64,000 bases of DNA from JBDTVS01 sp040007095. GTDB lineage: Bacteria > Acidobacteriota > Vicinamibacteria > Vicinamibacterales > CAVVIG01. The stretch is taken from positions 1-64,000 of the forward strand of contig JBDTVS010000008.1 in assembly GCA_040007095.1 (NCBI GenBank), written 5' to 3'. Shown here piece by piece: positions 16,578 through 24,176 of the stretch. The notes under the pieces are model-generated. The model saw nothing but the letters and a program-made list of their open reading frames with translations, was not told where the DNA came from and ran no database searches. Position numbers and translations under genes: made by a program. Numbering within the stretch: position 1 is the first letter of the stretch; the number at the start of each line of letters is the position of its first letter.

Positions 16578-18353
16578 TCACGCGGGGAGGCTGACCGTGA
16601 ATCTCGCGCCGCCTTCGGGACGGTTCTCGGCGCGCACCGAGCCGAGGTGCAGCTCGACCAGGTGCTTGACGATCGCCAGGCCGAGCCCGGTACCGCCGGG
16701 GTCTCGGGCGCGCGACTTGTCGACCCGGTAGAAGCGCTCGAATACTCGCGACCGATCCTCCTCCGGAATGCCGGGACCCTCGTCGGACACCGCGATCTCG
16801 ATTCGAGGGCCGGCGCGCGCGGCATCGATGCGAACGGTGGTCCGTTCGGGCGAGTAGGTGATCGCGTTAGCCACCAGGTTTCGCAGCGCATCATGGAGCT
16901 TCGCGGGGTCGCCGTTCAGTGTCGCAGCATCGGCGGCGATCGACGTCTGGATGCGCTGGCGGCGTGCGTCGGACATCGGTGACAGGTCCGACATCACGCC
17001 CTGCAGCAGCGACCGTACGTCGCACACCACCACGTCGAGCGTCTCCTGACGCGCGTCGAGACGCGCCAGGCGCAGGAGATCCATGACGAGGCGCTCCATC
17101 CGCGCCGTGTGACGCGCGACGATCTCGAGAAACCGCTGTCGTTCCTCGACCGACATGTCGCTTTCCGACAATGCCTCGACATAGCCGCGGATGGCGGTCA
17201 GCGGCGTGCGCAGCTCGTGCGAGACGTTGGCCACGAAATCGCGGCGGATCTGGTCCGCGCGCCGAAGGTCGGTGATGTCGTGCAGCACCAGCACCGCACC
17301 CTGCGCGCCGGCCGACGCAACCGGCGCGGCCCGCGCCATGATGGTGCGCGAATCGTCGCGCGGCGGCGACAGTTGCAGACCTTCGGGCACCCGGCCGCCA
17401 AGCGCGGCCGCGACGAGCGCGGAAATTGCCGGGTGGCGAATCGTCTCGACATAGTGGCGTCCGACGGCGAAATCATCGAGCCTGAGCATTCGCCGCGCGG
17501 CCTGATTCGCGAGCCCCAGCCGCCCCTGCTGGTCGACGACGATGACGCCTTCGATCATCCCGGCCAGGATCGCCTCCATCTGGGCGTGATCGCGGTCGAG
17601 CTCGGCCAACCGGCGGCCGAGCTCTTGCACCGATCCGTCCAGGGCCCGCGCCACGACGCCCAGTTCGTCGGCGCCGTAGTCGAGGCGCGGCGGCCGCAGA
17701 TCGCCGGCGCCGTAGCGCCGGGCCACTTCGGCGATGGTCCGCACGCGCGCGCCGATTCGTCCCGACACGACCCAGGCAATCGCCGCGGCGCCGGCCAGCG
17801 CCAGGCCCAGCGCGAGCACGGTCAGCCTGGCGATTGACCGCAGCTCGCGGCCGATGCTCGTGAGGGGAAGCGCCACGCGCACGACGCCGATGCTCGGATG
17901 GTTGACGGACGCGGCAACGTACAGCATGTCGATATTCAGCGTGTCGCTGTGGCGGCGCGATTGTCCGATGCCGGTCGCGCGCGCGGCCAGCACCTCGGGC
18001 CGCTGCGCATGATTTTCCATCGCTGCGACGCCCTCGATCGTTTCCGACGAATCGCCGACGACGCGGCCGTCGGGCGCGATGAGCGTGACGCGCGCATCGA
18101 GCAGCTGTCCCATCCGATCGGCTTCATCGTCGAGGCTCGACGCTGGCGCGCCCTGGGCGACGAGCGCGCGCGAGAGAAGCTCCGCGGCCAGACGGGCTTC
18201 CGCGACCAGAGTCCGCTCGATTCGCTCGTCTGTCTGCCGGCGCATCGACTGGGCGAACAGGAGCCCCGCGACGGCGAGCGCGATCACCGCCGTCGAGAGA
18301 GCGGAGGCGAACACGGTGGTGCGGAAACTGCCGGACATCATGGTTGGAGACAA
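16578..18353 (-). CDS. phoR: PhoR-type sensor histidine kinase
   Basis: A 591-residue membrane sensor kinase. Order: a transmembrane helix (ALSTAVIALAVAGLLFAQ), a periplasmic sensor region of about 130 residues, a second helix (LTVLALGLALAGAAAIAWVV), a HAMP linker, a PAS domain (IEGVIVVDQQGRLGLANQA), HisKA with SHELRTPLTAIRGYV (phospho-His near residue 378), and a HATPase with NLVANAITYSPE, DEGPGIPEEDRSRVF and GGTGLGLAIVKHLV. This PhoR-like layout, and the PhoB-like regulator just upstream in the same direction, point to phosphate sensing, as does the Pit block beside it. The kinase reads convergently toward pit. PhoR as such is inference. Confidence 0.85.
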   Translation of the reverse strand: MSPTMMSGSFRTTVFASALSTAVIALAVAGLLFAQSMRRQTDERIERTLVAEARLAAELLSRALVAQGAPASSLDDEADRMGQLLDARVTLIAPDGRVVGDSSETIEGVAAMENHAQRPEVLAARATGIGQSRRHSDTLNIDMLYVAASVNHPSIGVVRVALPLTSIGRELRSIARLTVLALGLALAGAAAIAWVVSGRIGARVRTIAEVARRYGAGDLRPPRLDYGADELGVVARALDGSVQELGRRLAELDRDHAQMEAILAGMIEGVIVVDQQGRLGLANQAARRMLRLDDFAVGRHYVETIRHPAISALVAAALGGRVPEGLQLSPPRDDSRTIMARAAPVASAGAQGAVLVLHDITDLRRADQIRRDFVANVSHELRTPLTAIRGYVEALSESDMSVEERQRFLEIVARHTARMERLVMDLLRLARLDARQETLDVVVCDVRSLLQGVMSDLSPMSDARRQRIQTSIAADAATLNGDPAKLHDALRNLVANAITYSPERTTVRIDAARAGPRIEIAVSDEGPGIPEEDRSRVFERFYRVDKSRARDPGGTGLGLAIVKHLVELHLGSVRAENRPEGGARFTVSLPA

Positions 18354-18572
18354 TCGGCATCGAGCGACGGGATCCCGGTGAAGCCTCGCCTCAACCTGAT
18401 CGGGCCAACCCAGCAGCCGGTGTGCGGCGAATCTTCACCAGGCGGTCGCTCCGCGGCCGGGCTGAGCCAGCTTCCACAGCCGAGAGCTTGCTTCATTCAC
18501 ACAGACAGCGGCTGTTGAAGATGTCCAGCGCGTGCATGATGTCTGGGCGCATGGGGAGATGACGGATGGGTA

Positions 18573-19286
18573 CTAAGCCGTTCCGGCGACCGAATGGGGC
18601 GCGGGGTCGACGAGCATGTAGCCGAACTGCTTGATCGTCACCAGCGCTTCGGCCAGCAGCGGGAGCTTCTCGCGCAGCCGCCGGACGTGCACATCGACGG
18701 TGCGCGTGCCGCCCGTGTAGCGGTAACCCCAGACGTCGGTGAGCAGCACGTCGCGCGACAGTACCCGGCCGCGGTGATCGAGCAGGTATTCGAGCAGCAG
18801 GTACTCTTTCGCCGTCAACACGACGGCGACGCCGTTCGACGAGACGATGTGGGTCTGGGGATCGACCAGAATCGGGCCGTAGGCGACCGCTGCCGGTCGC
18901 GCCGCCGCCGCGCGTTGCGTGCGGCGAAGCAGGGCGCGGGCGCGCGCGACCAGCTCGTTTGGGCTGAATGGTTTCGACAGGTAGTCGTCGGCGCCGATCT
19001 CGAGGCCGACAATCCGGTCGGATTCATCGCCGCGCGCGGTCAGCATGATGATCGGAATCGCCGAGGTCGTTTCGTGCGCGCGCATGATGCGACAGATTTC
19101 CAGGCCGTCGACATGCGGCAGCATCAAATCGAGGATCACGAGGTCCGGCGGCCGCTCGCGGATGGCGGCCAGTGCCTCTCTTCCCGACGACAGCACGTCG
19201 GTCGTAAAGCCGGCCTTGCCGAAGTAGTGCGCCACCAGGGCTGCGATATCGCGGTCGTCTTCCACGATCAGCACGCGGGCGGGCAT
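18573..19286 (-). CDS. phoB: PhoB-type OmpR-family response regulator
   Basis: A 237-residue regulator from ATG 19286. The receiver domain has VLIVEDDRDI (acidic pocket), DLVILDLMLPHVDG with the phospho-Asp near residue 52, MLTARGDE and YLSKPFSPNEL. The C-terminal OmpR/PhoB winged helix is seen in VVLTAKEYLLLEYLLDHRGRVLSRD and the recognition region GGTRTVDVHVRRLREKL. The frame is open upstream into the NicO gene, but only the 19286 start gives a normal receiver. About 220 bases separate it from the kinase gene on the same strand, more than usual for such a pair. Confidence 0.9.
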   Translation of the reverse strand: MPARVLIVEDDRDIAALVAHYFGKAGFTTDVLSSGREALAAIRERPPDLVILDLMLPHVDGLEICRIMRAHETTSAIPIIMLTARGDESDRIVGLEIGADDYLSKPFSPNELVARARALLRRTQRAAAARPAAVAYGPILVDPQTHIVSSNGVAVVLTAKEYLLLEYLLDHRGRVLSRDVLLTDVWGYRYTGGTRTVDVHVRRLREKLPLLAEALVTIKQFGYMLVDPAPHSVAGTA

Positions 19287-19290
19287 GGCT

Positions 19291-19983
19291 TCAGAACAGC
19301 CTGTCGACCAACGGAAAGCCCCACCACAGACCCAGCGACGTCGAAATGCAACCGACGGCCATCGAGACCCCGCGGGCGAGGGCCGGATGCTTGGCCAGTC
19401 GTCCCAGTGGCCACCCGAGCATGCCGGACAGCGCGGCCATGCCGACCGTCGATCCCAGACCGAACAGCGCCATGTAGGTGAGCCGCGCGGCGGTTGAGGG
19501 CAGCGTGGCCAGCACGAGGGCCGTGAGGGCGCCGCTGCCGGCGAGACCGTGCACGGCGCCAATCAGGAGCGGTCGCCGCGCCAGTGTCCAGCGGCCGATG
19601 TGCATATGTGCCGGCACACCTGGATGCACGTGTACGAAGCGGCCGTGGTGATGTGGATAGGCCGGACCGTCCGGCCCCTGGCGCGCCGCCTGGTAAATCG
19701 CGCGCAACCCGAGGCCCACCAGCATCACGGCGACCAGGAACTCGAAGCCGTCGGCCGCCTTGGGCGGCATCTCCGTGCGCAGGAACACGAGCGCCGCGCC
19801 GGCGATCAGCAGGGTCAAGGTGTGTCCCAGGCCCCAGCAGGCGCCAAGCCATGCCGCTTTCAGACCGCTGCGTTCGGCGGTGACCAGGGTCGAGACGGCC
19901 GCGAGATGATCCGGCTCGAGCGCGTGGCGCATCCCGAGCAGCGATCCAAGACTGGAACTGGTGACGATGTCGAGCAGCAACAT
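19291..19983 (-). CDS. NicO-family (UreH/RcnA-like) membrane transporter
   Basis: A 230-residue inner-membrane protein with about six helices. The NiCoT/NicO signature is MRHALEPDHLAAVSTLV near the N-terminus (the HX4DH metal motif), followed by GACWGLGHTLTLL. A His-rich cytoplasmic loop (PHHHGRFVHVHPGVPAHMH) matches the metal-handling loop of RcnA/UreH-like transporters. The second half has VHGLAGSGALTALVLA. Nickel or cobalt transport is the usual role; direction (import or efflux) cannot be read from sequence. It lies four bases upstream of phoB on the same strand and may share its transcript. Confidence 0.85.
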   Translation of the reverse strand: MLLLDIVTSSSLGSLLGMRHALEPDHLAAVSTLVTAERSGLKAAWLGACWGLGHTLTLLIAGAALVFLRTEMPPKAADGFEFLVAVMLVGLGLRAIYQAARQGPDGPAYPHHHGRFVHVHPGVPAHMHIGRWTLARRPLLIGAVHGLAGSGALTALVLATLPSTAARLTYMALFGLGSTVGMAALSGMLGWPLGRLAKHPALARGVSMAVGCISTSLGLWWGFPLVDRLF

Positions 19984-19995
19984 GGGTGAGTGGAC

Positions 19996-20004
19996 ATTCT
20001 AGCA
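19996..20004 (-). promoter_or_regulatory. Extended -10 element before the NicO-family gene
   Basis: Reading on the reverse strand, TGCTAGAAT ends 12 bases before the ATG at 19983, the same word as at 10498-10506. It implies a transcript with almost no leader. Confidence 0.45.
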
Positions 20005-20135
20005 GTCCGTGGCGCGTCTGACTGCCAGCCTCTCCGGGCTCCAGTCGCCGTTCACCGGGAATCGGCCGCCGTTGGCCGAAACATCCGCGCGTGCTGCGGT
20101 GTTCTCTCGTAACTTCACCTGAGAGCAAACGGCAC

Positions 20136-20336
20136 ATGAACACACGAGACGCAATGACGACTGTTGGTGGACTCGTAATGCTGGCCGCCTCGACCGTGGC
20201 CGGGACGACGATCTGGGCCCTGTTGACGGCGCCGGCGACCGTCGCGGATCTACTGGATGGCCCCAATGGCCAGCCGCTCCGGTTCGTCGTTCGCACCCTG
20301 TCCGAGATGCTGGTGGGCGTCGTGCGTCATCTTTGA
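20136..20336 (+). CDS. Small membrane protein
   Basis: A 66-residue protein with one hydrophobic segment (GGLVMLAASTVAGTTIWALL) and a short amphipathic C-terminus. ATG 20136 is taken as the start; the frame runs further upstream without a better site. It is the first of five same-strand genes ending in a LytS/LytTR two-component pair, with 13 bases to the next start. No family is recognised. Confidence 0.55.
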   Translation: MNTRDAMTTVGGLVMLAASTVAGTTIWALLTAPATVADLLDGPNGQPLRFVVRTLSEMLVGVVRHL

Positions 20337-20349
20337 AGAGGAGCGATTT

Positions 20350-20757
20350 GTGGTGACAGAGATTCAACCGGCACGTGACGGCGCATCCGAGTCGTGGGGG
20401 GGCCGTGCGCCGTTCGCCGAGCAAACGGCCCACGGGCAGATGATCGCGGGCCTCATGATCATGGGAGTGGGGATGGCGCTGGTCCTTGGGCGATTCGGCA
20501 TCGTGGAGACGCGGGGCGTCTGGCATCTCTGGCCGCTGCTGCTCATCGGCCTGGGCCTCGGAAACCTGATGACACCGCGCCCGGATGGAAGTCGCCACGG
20601 CGGCGGCCAGTTGTTGATTGGCGTCTGGCTGCTGCTCAACGAATTGCACATCTGGCGCGCCAGTGACTCCTGGCCGCTGTTTCTCGTGGCGTTCGGCATC
20701 AAGACCGTGTGGACGGCGGTTCATGGCGCCCGCGCGACGCCTGGAGTAGGGTTATGA
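20350..20757 (+). CDS. LiaI/LiaF-like transmembrane protein
   Basis: A 135-residue membrane protein, with GTG 20350 preferred because GAAGAGGAG precedes it. Helices GLMIMGVGMALVLGRFG, WHLWPLLLIGLGLGNLM and LLIGVWLLLNELHIW, with SWPLFLVAFG, show the tandem W-x-x-x-P-L-L-L-I pattern of the LiaI-LiaF-like membrane region (DUF5668). Its stop overlaps the next start (ATGA at 20754), so the two are coupled. In Firmicutes such proteins tune envelope-stress two-component systems; the same operon here holds a kinase and regulator, so a similar role is plausible. Confidence 0.7.
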   Translation: MVTEIQPARDGASESWGGRAPFAEQTAHGQMIAGLMIMGVGMALVLGRFGIVETRGVWHLWPLLLIGLGLGNLMTPRPDGSRHGGGQLLIGVWLLLNELHIWRASDSWPLFLVAFGIKTVWTAVHGARATPGVGL

Positions 20758-21479
20758 GGCACGATGACCACCGACTTGCCATGAGGCGATATCGTCAGCG
20801 CCAGCCGGCCGTTCAGGTCGCCCTTGGCTTGATGATCGCCACCCTGGGCGTGTTGTTCACGCTCGACAACCTAAACATCCTGCGTGCCCGGGACTACCTC
20901 CAGTTCTGGCCGATTGTGTTCGTGACGATCGGTCTGGCGCAGATCGCCCAGGCGAGGTCGTCGGGCCGCGTCATATCGGGATCGATCTGGATCGCGCTCG
21001 GCGGTCTGATGCTCGCGAACCGGCTCGGCGTGCTGCGTGTCAATATCTGGGCGTACTGGCCGCTGCTGCTCGTTGTCGTCGGTGCGCGCATCTTCTGGAG
21101 GGCCTACCAGGCCGACACCCCGCCGGATCCGCTGGCCGGCACCGAGTCGACCGCCACGATCACGGCGATTCTCGGCGGCTTCGAGCGCAAGATCGCGTCG
21201 CCTGCGTTCCAACGCGCCGAGATCACCGCGTTCATGGGGGGAGGAAAGTTGGACCTCCGAGATGCCGTGCTGGCGCCTGGCGGCGCGGTGATCGACGTGT
21301 TCTCGGTGATGGGCGGCTTCGAGATCATCGTGCCGGACACGTGGGGCGTGGACGTCGAAGTCACGCCGTTCATGGGAGGGTGTGACGACAAGACGCTGCC
21401 GCACCCGGGCGCCGCGGGCCCGCGCCTGGTGATTCGGGGCTTCGTCATGATGGGCGGGTTGGACATCAAGAACCGGTAA
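20754..21479 (+). CDS. LiaF-like membrane protein
   Basis: A 241-residue protein. The N-terminal half repeats the LiaI/LiaF-type membrane region (GLMIATLGVLFTLDNLNIL, QFWPIVFVTIGLAQI, WAYWPLLLVVVGARI). The C-terminal half is the beta-strand repeat domain of LiaF-type proteins, with the recurrent phrases ITAILGGFERK, ITAFMGGGKLDLRDA, IDVFSVMGGFEIIVP, VTPFMGGCDD and GFVMMGGLDIKN. In Bacillus LiaF inhibits the LiaS kinase; here a LytS-type kinase gene begins on its stop codon (TAATG at 21477-21481), which suggests a direct functional link. Confidence 0.82.
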   Translation: MRHDDHRLAMRRYRQRQPAVQVALGLMIATLGVLFTLDNLNILRARDYLQFWPIVFVTIGLAQIAQARSSGRVISGSIWIALGGLMLANRLGVLRVNIWAYWPLLLVVVGARIFWRAYQADTPPDPLAGTESTATITAILGGFERKIASPAFQRAEITAFMGGGKLDLRDAVLAPGGAVIDVFSVMGGFEIIVPDTWGVDVEVTPFMGGCDDKTLPHPGAAGPRLVIRGFVMMGGLDIKNR

Positions 21480-22549
21480 TGCATCCCATTCTTGGCCGCG
21501 CGACCTGGCTCGCTTCGTACGTGGCTGTCTGGACGCTGGCGGCCATTCTGATGGCCGCCGTGCCGACCTGGCTCGGTCTCGCGTGGGTCGACTCGCTGGT
21601 TCTGCTCGTCCCCCTCTTCCTCGTGTATTCGTTCGCCTGCCTGTCTGCCTGGTACGTCTGCCGGGGATTTCCTCTTCGTTCAGGCGTCATGCTGAGGGTG
21701 CTGGCGTCGTGCGCGCTGGCGGCGCTGACCGCGAGCGCGGTGTGGCTCGCGATCGCTCGCGCGTGGATCACGCTGCTGAGCGTGACCTCGACGTTCGCGC
21801 CGGCGGCGCCGCGCTACGAGGAACAGCTGCCGCTGCTGTTTGCCGTCGGTGTGCTGTTGTTCCTGCTCGCGATTGCCGTCCACTACGCATGGCTCGCGGT
21901 TGAGGCCGCTCGCGACGCCGAACGTCAGCGGTTCGAGCTGGAAGCCGTCACGCGCGAAGCGGAACTTCGGGCGCTGCGCGCACAGCTGAATCCGCATTTT
22001 CTATACAACAGCCTCAATTCGATCAGCGCCTTGACCGCCGTCGACCCCGCCGGAGCCCGGCGGATGTGCCTGCTGCTCGGAGACTTTCTCCGGAGCACGC
22101 TGAGCGTGAGTGGACACAACGAGATTCGGCTCGCCGACGAGCTGGCGTTGGCGGATCGCTTTCTCGACATCGAGCAGATCCGCTTCGGGCCCCGTCTGCG
22201 GGTGGAGCGGCGCATCGATCCGACCGCGTCGGCGTGCCGGGTGCCGCCGCTCATCCTGCAGCCCCTCGTCGAGAACGCGGTCGTCCACGGCATTGCGGGC
22301 CTGCTGAACGGCGGCGTCATCCGCCTGGACATCGCCCGGAGGAACGGGTCGTTGTCGATAGCGATCGAGAATCCGTGCGACGCCGATACTTCGGGTGCCG
22401 ACTCGGGTGCCGGCGGCCGTGGCGTGGGACTCGACAACGTGCGGCGCCGGCTGGCGGTGATGTTCGGCCGCGACGCGAGACTCGAGACGCGCGCCGAGCC
22501 GGGGCTGTTTCGCGCACAGCTGGATCTGCCGTGGTCGCTCCATGATTGA
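21479..22549 (+). CDS. LytS/YehU-type sensor histidine kinase
   Basis: A 356-residue membrane kinase. Four hydrophobic segments fill residues 1-140 (for example YVAVWTLAAILMAAVPTW and LLFAVGVLLFLLAIAVHYAW). A short coiled linker leads to the His_kinase domain with LRAQLNPHFLYNSLNSISAL (phospho-His near residue 176), and then a degenerate HATPase with PLILQPLVENAVVHG and GVGLDNVRRRLAVMFG. This is the LytS class, which pairs with LytTR regulators; its partner gene overlaps it by eight bases. The LiaF-like proteins upstream probably modulate it. Confidence 0.9.
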   Translation: MHPILGRATWLASYVAVWTLAAILMAAVPTWLGLAWVDSLVLLVPLFLVYSFACLSAWYVCRGFPLRSGVMLRVLASCALAALTASAVWLAIARAWITLLSVTSTFAPAAPRYEEQLPLLFAVGVLLFLLAIAVHYAWLAVEAARDAERQRFELEAVTREAELRALRAQLNPHFLYNSLNSISALTAVDPAGARRMCLLLGDFLRSTLSVSGHNEIRLADELALADRFLDIEQIRFGPRLRVERRIDPTASACRVPPLILQPLVENAVVHGIAGLLNGGVIRLDIARRNGSLSIAIENPCDADTSGADSGAGGRGVGLDNVRRRLAVMFGRDARLETRAEPGLFRAQLDLPWSLHD

Positions 22550-23303
22550 TGCTCCTCCGCTTCGGCTCAGAATCGCCATCGTCGACGACGAGGATCTCGC
22601 GCGCGCGGTCATACGCGAGTACCTGGCGGATCTGCCGGATGTCGAGATCGTGGCCGAATGCGCCAACGGTTTCGAGGCCGTCAAGGCGGTCGCCGAGCTC
22701 CGGCCCGACCTGTTGCTGCTCGACGTGCAGATGCCGAAGCTCAACGGGTTCGAGGTCCTCGACCTCGTCGGACGCGACGTCGCCGTCATCTTCGTCACGG
22801 CGTACGATCAGTACGCCCTGCGAGCCTTCGACGTCCACGCGGTGGACTACCTCTTGAAGCCCTTCAGCGCCGAACGGCTGGCGGAGGCGGTTTCGCGTGC
22901 CCGCGAGCGCGCGGGACGGGGAGAGAGGCTCCCGATTCGGGGATTGGCCGATGCCGCACGGGCGGGACACGGCTTCGCCGGACGCGTCCTCGTGCGCGAC
23001 GGTCCGCGCGTGCACGTCATTCCGGTCGCGACCGTCGATTATGTGCAGGCGCAAGACGACTACGTCTGCTTTCGTTCCGGCGGCAAGGATTATCTGAAGG
23101 AGCAGACGCTTGCCGAGGTCGAAGCGTCGCTCGATCCGGCGCGCTTCGTACGGATCCACCGATCGTACCTGCTGAACCTCGAGCGGCTCGCGCGGGTCGA
23201 GCTCGACGCGCGCGAGAACCGCATCGCCGTCCTGACCGACGGCCGCCGCCTTCCGGTGAGCCGTTCCGGATACCAGCGGCTGAGCGCGATGCTGGGCCAC
23301 TAG
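22542..23303 (+). CDS. LytTR-family response regulator
   Basis: A 253-residue regulator. Receiver: AIVDDEDLARAVIREYL, DLLLLDVQMPKLNGFEVL with the phospho-Asp near residue 61, FVTAYDQYALRAFDVHAVDYLLKPF. The C-terminal LytTR DNA-binding domain has VDYVQAQDDYVCFRSGG, then DYLKEQTLAEVEASL, RFVRIHRSYLLNLERL and a closing LPVSRSGYQRLSAML. This class binds direct repeats of about 9-10 bp ahead of target promoters. The start overlaps the kinase gene. The stop is followed immediately by a decayed alpha-galactosidase tail. Confidence 0.92.
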   Translation: MIDAPPLRLRIAIVDDEDLARAVIREYLADLPDVEIVAECANGFEAVKAVAELRPDLLLLDVQMPKLNGFEVLDLVGRDVAVIFVTAYDQYALRAFDVHAVDYLLKPFSAERLAEAVSRARERAGRGERLPIRGLADAARAGHGFAGRVLVRDGPRVHVIPVATVDYVQAQDDYVCFRSGGKDYLKEQTLAEVEASLDPARFVRIHRSYLLNLERLARVELDARENRIAVLTDGRRLPVSRSGYQRLSAMLGH

Positions 23304-23971
23304 GCCACTGGCAGCCGCGGCATCGTTCAACTCTCCAACAACTGCTCGTCGGGCGGAAACAGGATGGACTTCGGGATGCTGCGGCACACCGATACGGCAT
23401 GGATGGACGACCGCACGGCGCCTCCGCGCATGTCCGCCACAACATCGACGGGCTGAGCCTGGTGTTTCCGCCGGCGTACCTGCTGTCGTTTCTCACCAAT
23501 CTCGACTGGGAGCCGCTCCACAACCCACCCGATCTGCCTCTGTACGTGCGCAGCCGGATGCAAGGCGTGTTGGGACTCTGCTTTCAATCGGCCTTGCTCT
23601 CCGACGAGGACCGCGACGCGATCTCCGGACAGGTTGATCTCTACAAGAGTCTGCGGCCGACCCTGGCGACTGCGACGGCGGCGCTTTTGACGCCGCAGGC
23701 CAACGCGTACCAAGGGCCGGCGTGGGATGTGCTGCAGGAGACGGCGGCCGACGGCACCGCGCTGATGTTTGCGTTCGACAGCTACAACGGCGCGAACAAC
23801 ACCCTCGTCGCTCCGGCGAATCTTCAGCCCGACATCGTCTATCGCGTGAGCTCGGTCGACAGCGGCATGCTGGGCGACAGAACGGGCGCGGAGCTGATGG
23901 AGACCGGCATCAAGATCGTCCGATCGCCAGGAACGGCGGCGCACGTCTTGTCGTTGATCCCTCTGCCCTGA
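23304..23971 (+). pseudogene. C-terminal remnant of a GH36-like alpha-galactosidase
   Basis: Right after the regulator stop, one frame reads SRGIVQLSNNCSSGGNRMDF and then GMLRHTDTAWMDDRTAPPR, the conserved active-site region of a glycoside hydrolase 36/alpha-galactosidase-like protein. It runs into a stop after a one-base shift near 23425-23440. The homology then continues in another frame as VRHNIDGLSLVFPPAYL, WEPLHNPPDLPLYVRSRMQG and the C-terminal beta domain to 23971. There is no start or N-terminal catalytic barrel, so this is a 5'-truncated, frameshifted relic. How it came to abut the operon end is unknown. Confidence 0.75.
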
Positions 23972-24002
23972 TGGCTTGCCCAGTCATGTGTCGCGGCAAA
24001 AC

Positions 24003-24035
24003 GCAACCACGAAACCACGAAGACACGAAGGATTC
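24003..24035 (-). repeat. Degenerate intergenic repeat
   Basis: CAACCACGAAACCACGAAGA followed by CACGAAGG is the reverse complement of the CCTTCGTG..TTCGTGGTT word seen near gene ends at 13341-13380, 34698-34740 and 36852-36888. It lies in the 205-base gap between the alpha-galactosidase remnant and the membrane protein gene. Confidence 0.4.
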
Positions 24036-24176
24036 ATCCACACACCAACAATTCGCAACGCGCAGCCATTCCATGCATGGTCGTCGTTTTTCTCTCAAAG
24101 TCGCGAGTGTGGGAAGGACGAAGTACACGAATAGTCCGAAGCTCGGGGACGCGGTGCCGAGACTGCCCTGGCTCCC

